In this document: positions 52,302 to 59,536 of the stretch, piece by piece | Position numbering within the stretch: position 1 is the stretch's first letter | How the letters are laid out: each line of letters opens with the position of its first letter | Assembly (NCBI GenBank): GCA_937889645.1 | Contig: CALBZE010000024.1 | Location: 50,950-114,949, forward strand | DNA: 64,000 bases | Reading direction: 5' to 3' | From: an uncultured bacterium | GTDB taxonomy: Bacteria; Gemmatimonadota; Gemmatimonadetes; Longimicrobiales; RSA9 | Program-made: the position numbers and the translations under genes | Notes under the pieces: model-generated | What the model was told of the DNA's origin: nothing | The model's input: the letters and a program-made list of their open reading frames with translations, nothing else | Database searches by the model: none

Positions 52302-52838
52302 ATGCAGCGAGTACACGGATTCGGACGCAGTCACCGTGCGCGGGGCGAGGCCCCGCGCACGGGCGCCGGTCGCGCGGTGCGGGCGGTCGTGGGGATGATC
52401 CTCCTCGCCCCGTACCTGACCGGGTGCTACCACTATGTTCCTGTGAGGGAGCCGGTGCCGCCGGTAGGATCGGAGGTAACCTTCCGCCTCACGGATCAGG
52501 GACGGGTCTCGCTGGCCGAGGCCGTGGGGCCTGGCGTGCTCGACATGAGGGGGCACGTCCTGGCGAACTCCGATACGTCCATGGTACTGGCGGTCCGGAC
52601 CGTGAGCTACATGGATCTGGCCATTCCGGCCAGAATGAACGGCCTAAGGGTCGAGGTCCCCCGCGCGTTCGCGTTCGACATCCGGGAGCGGCGCCTGTCC
52701 AAGCCGCGGTCCATCGTGGCCGCCGCGCTTGCGTTCGCGGTGATCGCCGGGGTGTCGATGCTCGGCCTGGACACGCTCGGAGGGAGCGACCCCTCCGGCA
52801 ACCGGCCGATCGACGACGGAGGCGGGGACCAGTCCTGA
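52302..52838 (+). CDS. Small lipoprotein of the second susC/susD locus, unknown
   Basis: 178 residues. An Arg-rich N terminus, a hydrophobic segment ending L-T-G-C (Cys about 42; 12 if the ATG at 52395 is used), a small beta-rich domain (about 60-135) and a second hydrophobic helix (about 137-158), followed by an acidic Gly/Asp tail. The C-terminal helix would put part of the protein back in a membrane, unusual for a simple outer-membrane lipoprotein. It begins 14 bases after the susD-like stop, so it belongs to that operon; an accessory role is inferred. No family recognised. Confidence 0.7.
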   Translation: MQRVHGFGRSHRARGEAPRTGAGRAVRAVVGMILLAPYLTGCYHYVPVREPVPPVGSEVTFRLTDQGRVSLAEAVGPGVLDMRGHVLANSDTSMVLAVRTVSYMDLAIPARMNGLRVEVPRAFAFDIRERRLSKPRSIVAAALAFAVIAGVSMLGLDTLGGSDPSGNRPIDDGGGDQS

Positions 52839-52894
52839 AGTCGTACGCCTGAAACAGCTGGTCAACATCCAACATCGGCATAGGATGGCTTGCT

Positions 52895-53725
52895 ATGCGA
52901 TACGGTAGATTCCTGTGGCTCGTGGCACCGCTGATGGCGGTAGCCGCCTGCTCGGACGACGATGGCATTACCCACCAGCCGCCGCCGGGGCCGGCCGCGT
53001 TGGTCCGGTTCATCAACGCGGTGCCGGACCTGCCCTCGGCCGATCTGCGGTTCGTCGACAAGGTTGAGAACCTGCCGACGATGCAGGGCGTTCCGTTCCG
53101 CGGCGGGAGTGGGATGTATCAGCGCGTGGAGCCCGGGACCCGTGCGACGCGGGTTTTCCCGACCTCGTCGAACGTCGACTCGGCGAAGATCCGCCTGATC
53201 GACACGCAGCTGACCCTGAACGGGCAGGCGCGGTACACGCTGCTCCTCGCCGGTCGGGTTGCGGACAACTCGCAGGCGCTACACGTGCTGGATGATCCGG
53301 CCCAGATCAATCGTGCTCCGGCGGGCCAGATCTCGGTCCAGCTCCTGCACGCGGCGGTGGGCACGAACGAGGTCGACGTTTACGTTGTCCCGGTCGACTC
53401 GGCGAATGCGCCGCTGCCCGCCGACTGGGCCACGAACCACGTGGCGAAGTTCTCGAACGTGGGCTACCTGGAGCGGGTCGCCTACACGAACATGGCGACC
53501 GCCGCATCCGGCAAGCTCTACCGCTTCGTGGTGACCGCGGCTGGTTCGACGACGCCGCTCTTCTCGGGCACGCCGAACCTGCCCGGGCAGACCGCGCCGG
53601 CGGGCGCGACGTACGGCCCGCAGCCTGGCGTCCAGATCGAAGGGTCGGTCCTTACGGCCGTCATCTTCGGCGGGGCCAGCCCGACGGTCGGTCTGTTCGT
53701 GGACAAGACGCTGGATCCGCAGTGA
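52895..53725 (+). CDS. DUF4397-domain lipoprotein
   Basis: 276 residues. Lipoprotein signal (M-A-V-A-A-C, Cys about 19) and two tandem DUF4397-like beta domains: the first starts A-L-V-R-F-I-N-A-V-P-D, the second I-S-V-Q-L-L-H-A-A-V-G-T-N-E-V-D-V-Y, the classical motif of that family. DUF4397 proteins are surface or secreted, some with polysaccharide or adhesion roles, but without a defined biochemical function. Last gene of the second susC/susD unit, 56 bases after the preceding lipoprotein, and ended by a strong terminator. Confidence 0.85.
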   Translation: MRYGRFLWLVAPLMAVAACSDDDGITHQPPPGPAALVRFINAVPDLPSADLRFVDKVENLPTMQGVPFRGGSGMYQRVEPGTRATRVFPTSSNVDSAKIRLIDTQLTLNGQARYTLLLAGRVADNSQALHVLDDPAQINRAPAGQISVQLLHAAVGTNEVDVYVVPVDSANAPLPADWATNHVAKFSNVGYLERVAYTNMATAASGKLYRFVVTAAGSTTPLFSGTPNLPGQTAPAGATYGPQPGVQIEGSVLTAVIFGGASPTVGLFVDKTLDPQ

Positions 53726-53792
53726 GGGTAGCGCGGTCGGCAACGGCCGCATGAATCGGCCCCGGGATCCCCGGGGCCGAATCCTGCCCACG

Positions 53793-53841
53793 AAAAAACT
53801 CCCGCAACGGTCCCGGCCGGGACCGTTGCGGGAGTTTTTTT
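53793..53841. terminator. Perfect bidirectional terminator between convergent genes
   Basis: Two 24-base arms (53793-53816 and 53817-53840) are exact reverse complements: A6 at the left end and T7 at the right. Reading in either direction gives a GC stem followed by U residues. It serves the DUF4397 operon and, from the other side, the plug-only gene. A second GC hairpin lies just upstream (53755-53780). Confidence 0.93.
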
Positions 53842-53892
53842 GACTAGAGATTACGTCCGACGGGAGTTGGGGGGTGCCTCCGGCTGGGGGCC

Positions 53893-54738
53893 TCAGCGCA
53901 GCAGGAGAGTGACAGCCGTTACGGCGGCGAGGCCGCCGAGCAGCTTGCGCCAGCTGAAGCCGCCTTCGCCGCCGGCGGGGTCGCGGGTCCAGAACGCGAT
54001 AACGCCGCACTGTCCTCGCGGACGGAGCGCGGGCGGCGCGGAGGTCCAGGTGTACACCTCGACGCCTTCGAGGTCCTGGACCGAGATGATGTCGTCGAGT
54101 CCGGTGTAGATGTCCTGGTAGACCTCCACGCCGTCGACGTATATCGTGGGGTTGCACCCGCCGACCGCCGCGGCATCGTTCGTCATGGCGACGAAGTATC
54201 GATTCGCGCTGCCCGCCTCGCTGGCGACGGGCACGATCCGGACGCCGGGAATGGTACGCAGGAGGTCGGTGACGCGACTGCCGCGGTAGCTGTCGATCTG
54301 CTCTCTCGTGATGAAGCGGGCCGTGCCCGCGCGATGCTCCTGGCGATCGCGGAACTCTTGCGCGTCCGAGGTGGAGCGGGACACCACGACGATCGGATCG
54401 AGGGGGATGACGTTCTGCGCCAGTCGGATCTCGAACTGGACCACCTCGTTATTCTCGAGCCGCAGGGTGTCCGACAGCAGCGACTGATAAGCGATATGCT
54501 GCACGTACAGGAGGATTTGCCCTGCACGGGGGAGCGTGAGGAGGAAGTCTCCCGTCGTGTTCGTGCGCGCCGACGCCATGGTGGCGCCGCTCGGCTCCAG
54601 GACGTTGATCGTCACGTCGCCGATGGGAGCACCCGTCGCATCGTCGAGAACCTTGCCGCGAATCGTCTGTGCCGCCGCCATGTCGACGACGAGCAGCGCG
54701 AGGGCGGCAATGGCGAGGCCGAGGCGCATCGCGTTCAT
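53893..54738 (-). CDS. Barrel-less TonB plug protein with carboxypeptidase-like N domain and C-terminal membrane helix
   Basis: 281 residues. Signal peptide (cut near M-A-A-A-Q, about 24), carboxypeptidase-regulatory-like domain (about 25-105; I-R-G-K-V-L-D-D-A-T-G-A-P), then a TonB-receptor plug domain (about 125-245; R-V-T-D-L-L-R-T-I-P-G-V and Y-V-D-G-V-E-V-Y). The barrel is missing: after residue 250 there is only a short W-R-K-L-L-G-G-L-A-A-V-T-A-V-T-L-L-L-R hydrophobic tail. The frame ends normally, with no barrel remnant downstream, so this is not a simple broken receptor. A good -35/-10 pair lies upstream. It may be a periplasmic regulator or decoy of TonB systems; the function is unknown. 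Confidence 0.8.
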   Translation of the reverse strand: MNAMRLGLAIAALALLVVDMAAAQTIRGKVLDDATGAPIGDVTINVLEPSGATMASARTNTTGDFLLTLPRAGQILLYVQHIAYQSLLSDTLRLENNEVVQFEIRLAQNVIPLDPIVVVSRSTSDAQEFRDRQEHRAGTARFITREQIDSYRGSRVTDLLRTIPGVRIVPVASEAGSANRYFVAMTNDAAAVGGCNPTIYVDGVEVYQDIYTGLDDIISVQDLEGVEVYTWTSAPPALRPRGQCGVIAFWTRDPAGGEGGFSWRKLLGGLAAVTAVTLLLR

Positions 54739-54873
54739 GCGGATCTCCGATTTCGGTCGTGTCGTGGTGTGGTGCGGTCGTACGGGTGGGCGCCGGTGCA
54801 GGTCAAACGCCGACGAATGGGGACCTCATCGCTGGACCCCTCGGGTCGTTGGAAAGATTGTACACGGAATGCG

Positions 54874-54902
54874 ATCTTACCGGCGCGCGCGGGCAAAGTC
54901 AA
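54874..54902 (-). promoter_or_regulatory. Promoter for the plug-only gene
   Basis: On the minus strand, TTGACT (54902-54897) and TAAGAT (54879-54874) have a 17-base spacer; the leader would be about 130 bases. Confidence 0.6.
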
Positions 54903-54943
54903 CGACACCGGGGCGCCGGCCGGCGGTCCGAGGGACGATGCGA

Positions 54944-55465
54944 ATGGGGACAAAGCGAGTCTACCTGGGTCTCGGCACGAACGTCGGGGATCGGGAGCAA
55001 AACCTGCGAGCGGCATTGCGGCGCCTCCGAGGTCTTGGAGCGATCGCGGCGGTGTCGTCCGTCTACCGGTCGGAGCCCGTCGGCTATCGCGAGCAGCCGG
55101 ACTTCTGGAACCTGGTGGTAGAGCTTTGCACGACGCGCGAGCCGCTCGACCTGCTCGAGGAGGTGCAGGGTATCGAGGCGGAGCTGGGGCGCGTGCGTAC
55201 ATTCAAGAACGCGCCACGCACGATCGATATCGACATCCTGCTCTACGGGGACGAGGTCCTGGAGACGGAGTCGCTCGTCGTGCCGCACCCACGGATGATG
55301 GAGCGGGCGTTCGTGCTGCGGCCGCTGGCGGAGATTGCGCCGGATCTGAGGGATCCTCGCACGGGCGAACGGATCGCGGATCGGCTCGCGCGCCCGGACG
55401 GGTTCGAGCGGATCGAGCGATTGGGATCCGGCGAGCGCCTTCTCGACGATGAGGGGGAACCGTGA
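54944..55465 (+). CDS. folK: 2-amino-4-hydroxy-6-hydroxymethyldihydropteridine pyrophosphokinase (HPPK)
   Basis: 173 residues. It transfers pyrophosphate from ATP to hydroxymethyldihydropterin in folate synthesis. Family signatures are L-G-L-G-T-N-V-G-D-R-E, S-S-V-Y-R-S-E-P-V-G, F-W-N-L-V-V-E and R-x-x-K-N-A-P-R-T-I-D-I-D-I-L-L with P-H-P-R-M-x-x-R-A-F-V-L. The ATG at 54944 has AGGG about 9 bases upstream; 54938 is an alternative. An open frame extends far upstream antisense to the plug gene and is not used. Its TGA overlaps the GTG of the next gene. folB and folP are not nearby. Confidence 0.93.
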   Translation: MGTKRVYLGLGTNVGDREQNLRAALRRLRGLGAIAAVSSVYRSEPVGYREQPDFWNLVVELCTTREPLDLLEEVQGIEAELGRVRTFKNAPRTIDIDILLYGDEVLETESLVVPHPRMMERAFVLRPLAEIAPDLRDPRTGERIADRLARPDGFERIERLGSGERLLDDEGEP

Positions 55466-56739
55466 GAAACGTTCGAGAATACCGACGTGGATCGGAGCTG
55501 GGGATATGGGCGGCGGTGCTCCTGCTCGCGCTTGCGGCGGCCGCGTGCCGAGGAATGGAGGAGGCGCCGGGACTCGACGGGCTGGTCGAAACGCTGCTTC
55601 CAAGGGTCGAAGTCCTGAGCGGCCTCGAGGCGCGGCGACCCGTCCAGCTCGCTCGGCGCGACAGCGAGTCGGTCCGCCGCTACGTCGAGGCACGGCTCGC
55701 GGAGGACCTGCCGCCCGAGGAGCTCGAAGGCGTCCAGGCCGCGTACGTCGCCTTCGGCCTGCTGCCGGACACGCTGGAGCTGCGTCGTTTCCTGCTCGAC
55801 CTCTACACCGAGCAGGTGGTCGGGTACTACGACGCGGCGACCGACTCGTTGTTCGTGGTGGAGGGCGTTCCTGCCGATGAGCTCAGGCCCGTGGTCGTCC
55901 ACGAGCTGGTCCACGCCCTCCAGGATCAGTACGTGGATCTGGATTCGTTGATCGCGCCGGACCAAGGGAACGACCGCCAGACGGCGGCGCAAGCGGCGTT
56001 GGAGGGGCATGCGACGCTGGTCATGTTCGCGTGGCTCGCCGAGTCCCAGACCGGGCGTCCGGTCGACCCGGCGAGCTTCCCCGACGTGGCGCGGGACCTG
56101 GCGCCGCTCCTGGAGGCGCAGAACTCGCAGTTCCCGGTGTTCCAGGCGGCGCCGCGGATCATACGGGAGACGCTCCTCTTCCCGTACGTGGGCGGCGCGG
56201 GCTTCGTCCAGGCGCTCTGGCGGGCGGGAGCCGGAGCCGGCGGCGGAGCGTTCCCCGCGCCCCTCGGCGAGCTGCTCCCCGAGTCGACCGAGCAGGTGCT
56301 GCATCCCGAGAGTCGCTTCCTGGCGGATCGAGACGCGCCGACCGAGCTCGCGTTCGCGCCGATCGCGAGCGACTGGAGGCGCGTCTACGAGAACACCCTG
56401 GGGGAGCTGGAGGTCTCGATCCTCCTCTCCGAGCACCTCGGACGCGGCATGGAGACGTTCGCGTCCGGCTGGGACGGCGACCGCTACGTCGTCCTCGAAT
56501 CGCCAGGCGGCGATCACGTCCTGGTCTGGTACTCGGTCTGGGACAACCCCGCCGCGGCCGACCGCTTCGCGTATGCCTATCGCCGCGTGCTGGATGCGCG
56601 GCCCGGCCGGCACGGCGCGGTGACGCGCGTCGACGTCGGCGGAAAGCCGGCCGTGCGGGTCGTCGACGCACCCGTTGCGGTGCCGCTCGCGTCCGTGCCG
56701 GCGGTGGAGGTGGCCGCGGCGACCGAGGGCGCACGCTAG
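55462..56739 (+). CDS. Putative zinc metallopeptidase lipoprotein (gluzincin-like)
   Basis: 425 residues. Lipoprotein-type signal (L-A-A-A-A-C, Cys about 29) and a peptidase-like core with H147-E-L-V-H151 in V-V-H-E-L-V-H-A-L-Q-D-Q and a later A-A-L-E-G-H-A-T-L, whose Glu fits the third zinc ligand of gluzincins. About 200 more residues follow with no clear domain. Proteins of this type are usually annotated as hypothetical; substrate unknown. The GTG start overlaps the folK stop by four bases (GTGA), so the two genes are translationally coupled, although their functions do not suggest a link. Confidence 0.72.
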   Translation: MRNVREYRRGSELGIWAAVLLLALAAAACRGMEEAPGLDGLVETLLPRVEVLSGLEARRPVQLARRDSESVRRYVEARLAEDLPPEELEGVQAAYVAFGLLPDTLELRRFLLDLYTEQVVGYYDAATDSLFVVEGVPADELRPVVVHELVHALQDQYVDLDSLIAPDQGNDRQTAAQAALEGHATLVMFAWLAESQTGRPVDPASFPDVARDLAPLLEAQNSQFPVFQAAPRIIRETLLFPYVGGAGFVQALWRAGAGAGGGAFPAPLGELLPESTEQVLHPESRFLADRDAPTELAFAPIASDWRRVYENTLGELEVSILLSEHLGRGMETFASGWDGDRYVVLESPGGDHVLVWYSVWDNPAAADRFAYAYRRVLDARPGRHGAVTRVDVGGKPAVRVVDAPVAVPLASVPAVEVAAATEGAR

Positions 56740-56908
56740 ATCCGGCGCGCGACGAGGGCGGAGGCGTATCGACGGGCGTCGGTCGGCGACGACGTCGCCG
56801 CGCGGCAAGAGAGGGCGCGTCGCGGCCTTTTCCTTGCTTCGATGCCGGGGTGGCAGGGCGCACGACGCGCCGTGGCGGGGAGTGCAAACGGAGCACACGG
56901 GCCGCAGC

Positions 56909-58051
56909 ATGGACAACGAGTTCACGATCGGCGTCGAGGAAGAGTACCAGCTCGTCGACGCCGGAACCGGTGCCCTCTGTAGCCGCGCCCGTGATGTTCT
57001 CGACACCGACTGGAGCGCCGAGATCCGACCCGAGCTGCAGGAGACGACGCTGGAGATCGGAACCCGGATCTGCTCGTCGTCGTCGGCGCTCGACCGCGAG
57101 CTCCGTCGCCTGCGATTCCAGGCCGCGACGACGGCGGCCGTGCTCGGGCTCGACATCGCTGCGGCGGGCGTGCATCCGTTCAGCCGCTGGGAGGCGCACC
57201 GTCTGGCGCAGGAGGAGCGCTATCGCACGATCGCGGAGCGCTATGGGCGCATCGCGCGGGACGAGCACAACTTCGGCATGCACATCCACGTCGGGATCCC
57301 GGCGCGGTTCGACCGGATCCGCCTGCAGAACGTGGTGCGTCATTACGCTCCTCACCTGATCGCGCTTGCGGCGAGCTCGCCGTTCTACGAGGGCGAGGAC
57401 ACCGGGTACGCGTCGTACCGGATGGTGCTGTGGCGGCGCTGGCCGAATGCGGGGATCCCGCCGCGGCTCGACTCGGAGAGAGAGTACCGGTCGCTCCTCG
57501 AACTGCTCCTCGCGACCGGCGCGATCGGCGACCAGCGGAGCCACTACTGGAGCGTGCGGCCGCACGCGGTGTATCCTACGCTCGAGATCCGGGTGACGGA
57601 CGTCTGTCCCCGCGTGGACGATGCGGTGGCGCTGGCCTCGCTGGTCCGTGCGCTCGTCGTCGCGGTCGCGGACGGCCGGCTCCGGGAGCCGGCGTCCAAT
57701 CTGCCGGATGGGACGCTGGTGACGCTCCTGGCCATCAACGAGTGGCGCGCGATGCGGTACGGGCTCGACGGGTGGCTGGTCGATCCCGCCTCGCCGGACG
57801 GCCGCCAGCCCATCCGGTCCGCCGTGCTCCGGCTCGTCGACGAGGTGGCGCCGACGGCCGAGCAGATCGGCGACGGCGCGATGCCGGGCGCGATCGCGGC
57901 GCTACTCGAGCGAGGGAACGGAGCCGACCGGATGCGCCGGATCCATGCCGCGTACGGCGGGCTCGAGCCGGTCGTCGAGTGGGTGATCGGAGAAACGAAG
58001 CTCGGCACCGGGCTCGACCGTCGCAGGTCGCAACGGGAACGAGTCGCTTGA
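56909..58051 (+). CDS. YbdK-type carboxylate-amine ligase (GCS2 family)
   Basis: 380 residues. Family opening F-T-I-G-V-E-E-E-Y-Q-L, metal/ATP-site residues in L-Q-E-T-T-L-E-I-G-T (about 37-46), N-F-G-M-H-I-H-V-G and R-P-H-A-V-Y-P-T-L-E-I-R. Members have weak glutamate-cysteine ligase activity in vitro; the physiological role is unclear. ATG 56909 was chosen because the family motif begins within five residues; the frame is open further upstream to 56675. It lies 170 bases after the metallopeptidase gene and is followed within two bases by the DUF2905 gene. Confidence 0.9.
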   Translation: MDNEFTIGVEEEYQLVDAGTGALCSRARDVLDTDWSAEIRPELQETTLEIGTRICSSSSALDRELRRLRFQAATTAAVLGLDIAAAGVHPFSRWEAHRLAQEERYRTIAERYGRIARDEHNFGMHIHVGIPARFDRIRLQNVVRHYAPHLIALAASSPFYEGEDTGYASYRMVLWRRWPNAGIPPRLDSEREYRSLLELLLATGAIGDQRSHYWSVRPHAVYPTLEIRVTDVCPRVDDAVALASLVRALVVAVADGRLREPASNLPDGTLVTLLAINEWRAMRYGLDGWLVDPASPDGRQPIRSAVLRLVDEVAPTAEQIGDGAMPGAIAALLERGNGADRMRRIHAAYGGLEPVVEWVIGETKLGTGLDRRRSQRERVA

Positions 58052-58053
58052 AG

Positions 58054-58266
58054 ATGGGTTGGATCGGACGGGTGCTCCTGCTGCTCGCGGGGCTGCTCGC
58101 GATCCTGGGGCTGGTCTTCGTTCTGCTGGACCGCTTCGGGATCGGGCGGCTCCCTGGCGACATCGTATGGCGGCGCGACAACGTCACCGTGTACATTCCG
58201 CTCGGGCTGATGCTCCTGCTCAGCCTCATCCTGACGCTGCTGCTCAACCTCTTCTTTCGCCGCTGA
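58054..58266 (+). CDS. DUF2905 small membrane protein
   Basis: 70 residues with two transmembrane helices (about 6-26 and 45-67) joined by the family motif I-G-R-L-P-G-D-I-V, then V-T-V-Y-I-P-L. This tiny family is widespread and has no known function. Starts two bases after the YbdK-like stop; a TTG at 58048 overlapping that stop is an alternative start. Ends seven bases before aroB, so the three genes are likely one transcript. Confidence 0.85.
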   Translation: MGWIGRVLLLLAGLLAILGLVFVLLDRFGIGRLPGDIVWRRDNVTVYIPLGLMLLLSLILTLLLNLFFRR

Positions 58267-58273
58267 ACGGAAC

Positions 58274-59392
58274 GTGAGCCGGATCCGCATCCCGATCCCG
58301 GTGCCGCCGCCGGGCGACCGCGATTACGACGTCGTCGTCGAACCGGGCGCGCTGGCGCGGCTGGGGGAGCTCGCCGCGGAGGCGGCGCCCGCGCATCGCT
58401 ACGCGATCGTGGCCGACTCCGTGGTGGCCGAGCTCTACGGCGCGTGGGCAAGAGCCGCGCTCGAGGCGACCGGCCGACGCGCCGACATTTTCCCCTTCGA
58501 GGCGGGCGAGTCGCGGAAGACGGTGGCGACGTGGGCCGCGCTCACGGAGGCGCTGCTCGCGGCCGGCTTCGGCCGCGACTCGGCGGTGGTCGCGCTGGGC
58601 GGCGGCGTGACCGGCGACGTGGCCGGGTTCGTCGCGGCGACATACATGCGGGGGGTCCCGGTCGTGCAGGTGCCGACTTCGCTCCTCGCGATGGTCGACG
58701 CTTCGGTCGGCGGGAAGACGGGCGTAGACACCCCTCAAGGCAAGAACCTGATCGGCGCGTTCCACCATCCGCGCCTCGTCGTGATCGACCCCGAGCTGTT
58801 GCGAACGCTCCCCGATGGGGAGCTGCGGTCCGGGCTGGCCGAGGCGGTCAAGCACGGCGCTATTGCGGACGCGGTGTACCTGGATTGGATCGAGGCCAAC
58901 GCCGAAACGCTGCTGGATCGCGACGCCGAGGCGCTCACCTCGCTCGTCCGGCGTTCGGTGGAGATCAAGGCGAGCTTCGTCGCCCGTGACCCCCTCGAGT
59001 CCGGGCCGCGCAAGGCGCTGAACTTCGGCCACACCATCGGCCACGCCATCGAGGCGGCGTTGGATTACGGCATTCCGCACGGCTACGCCGTCGCGATCGG
59101 TATGGTCGCCGAGGCGCGGGCGGGGGAGGCCGTCGGGATCACGGAGACGGGGACGGCGGATCGATTGCGCGAGGTGCTGCTTCGCCTCGGTCTACCGACC
59201 GAGCCGCCCCCCGGCCTCGATCCCGGCCGGCTCGCGGAGCTCATGGGGCGTGACAAGAAGACGCGCGCGGCGCGGCCGAATTTCGCGCTGATCCGGTGCC
59301 CGGGCGTGGTGGCGCGGGGTCCGGACGGCGCCTGGGCGCACCCGCTGGAGGCGGCCGCCGTGCACGCCGCCCTCGCCGCGGCCGGCCGCTGA
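58274..59392 (+). CDS. aroB: 3-dehydroquinate synthase
   Basis: 372 residues. It converts DAHP to 3-dehydroquinate in the shikimate pathway with NAD and a divalent metal. Motifs are G-G-G-V-T-G-D-V-A-G-F, the V-P-T-S-L-L-A-M-V-D-A-S-V-G-G-K-T-G block, E-A-V-K-H-G and N-F-G-H-T-I-G-H-A-I-E (zinc His residues). GTG start seven bases after the DUF2905 stop. Other shikimate genes are not in the window. Confidence 0.95.
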   Translation: MSRIRIPIPVPPPGDRDYDVVVEPGALARLGELAAEAAPAHRYAIVADSVVAELYGAWARAALEATGRRADIFPFEAGESRKTVATWAALTEALLAAGFGRDSAVVALGGGVTGDVAGFVAATYMRGVPVVQVPTSLLAMVDASVGGKTGVDTPQGKNLIGAFHHPRLVVIDPELLRTLPDGELRSGLAEAVKHGAIADAVYLDWIEANAETLLDRDAEALTSLVRRSVEIKASFVARDPLESGPRKALNFGHTIGHAIEAALDYGIPHGYAVAIGMVAEARAGEAVGITETGTADRLREVLLRLGLPTEPPPGLDPGRLAELMGRDKKTRAARPNFALIRCPGVVARGPDGAWAHPLEAAAVHAALAAAGR

Positions 59393-59434
59393 ACAGCCCG
59401 GTGCCTCGCGGGTATCTCTAGACGAGAATTGCAT

Positions 59435-59463
59435 TTGACGCGGGTTGCCCGTACCGCTATGTT
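59435..59463 (+). promoter_or_regulatory. Promoter for the acyl-CoA synthetase gene
   Basis: TTGACG (59435-59440) and TATGTT (59458-59463) with a 17-base spacer, about 75 bases before the ATG at 59537 and just after aroB. Confidence 0.6.
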
Positions 59464-59536
59464 TAGAATCTAGGCCGGCCGGCGGCGTGATTCGCCGCCG
59501 GAGACGGCGTGGGACGGTTCTCCCGACGGAGGCGGA

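Noticed and set aside
53793..53841. Perfect palindrome considered as a phage attachment site or partition site
   Set aside because: Its A/T ends and place between convergent genes fit a bidirectional terminator, and no integrase or mobile gene is nearby.
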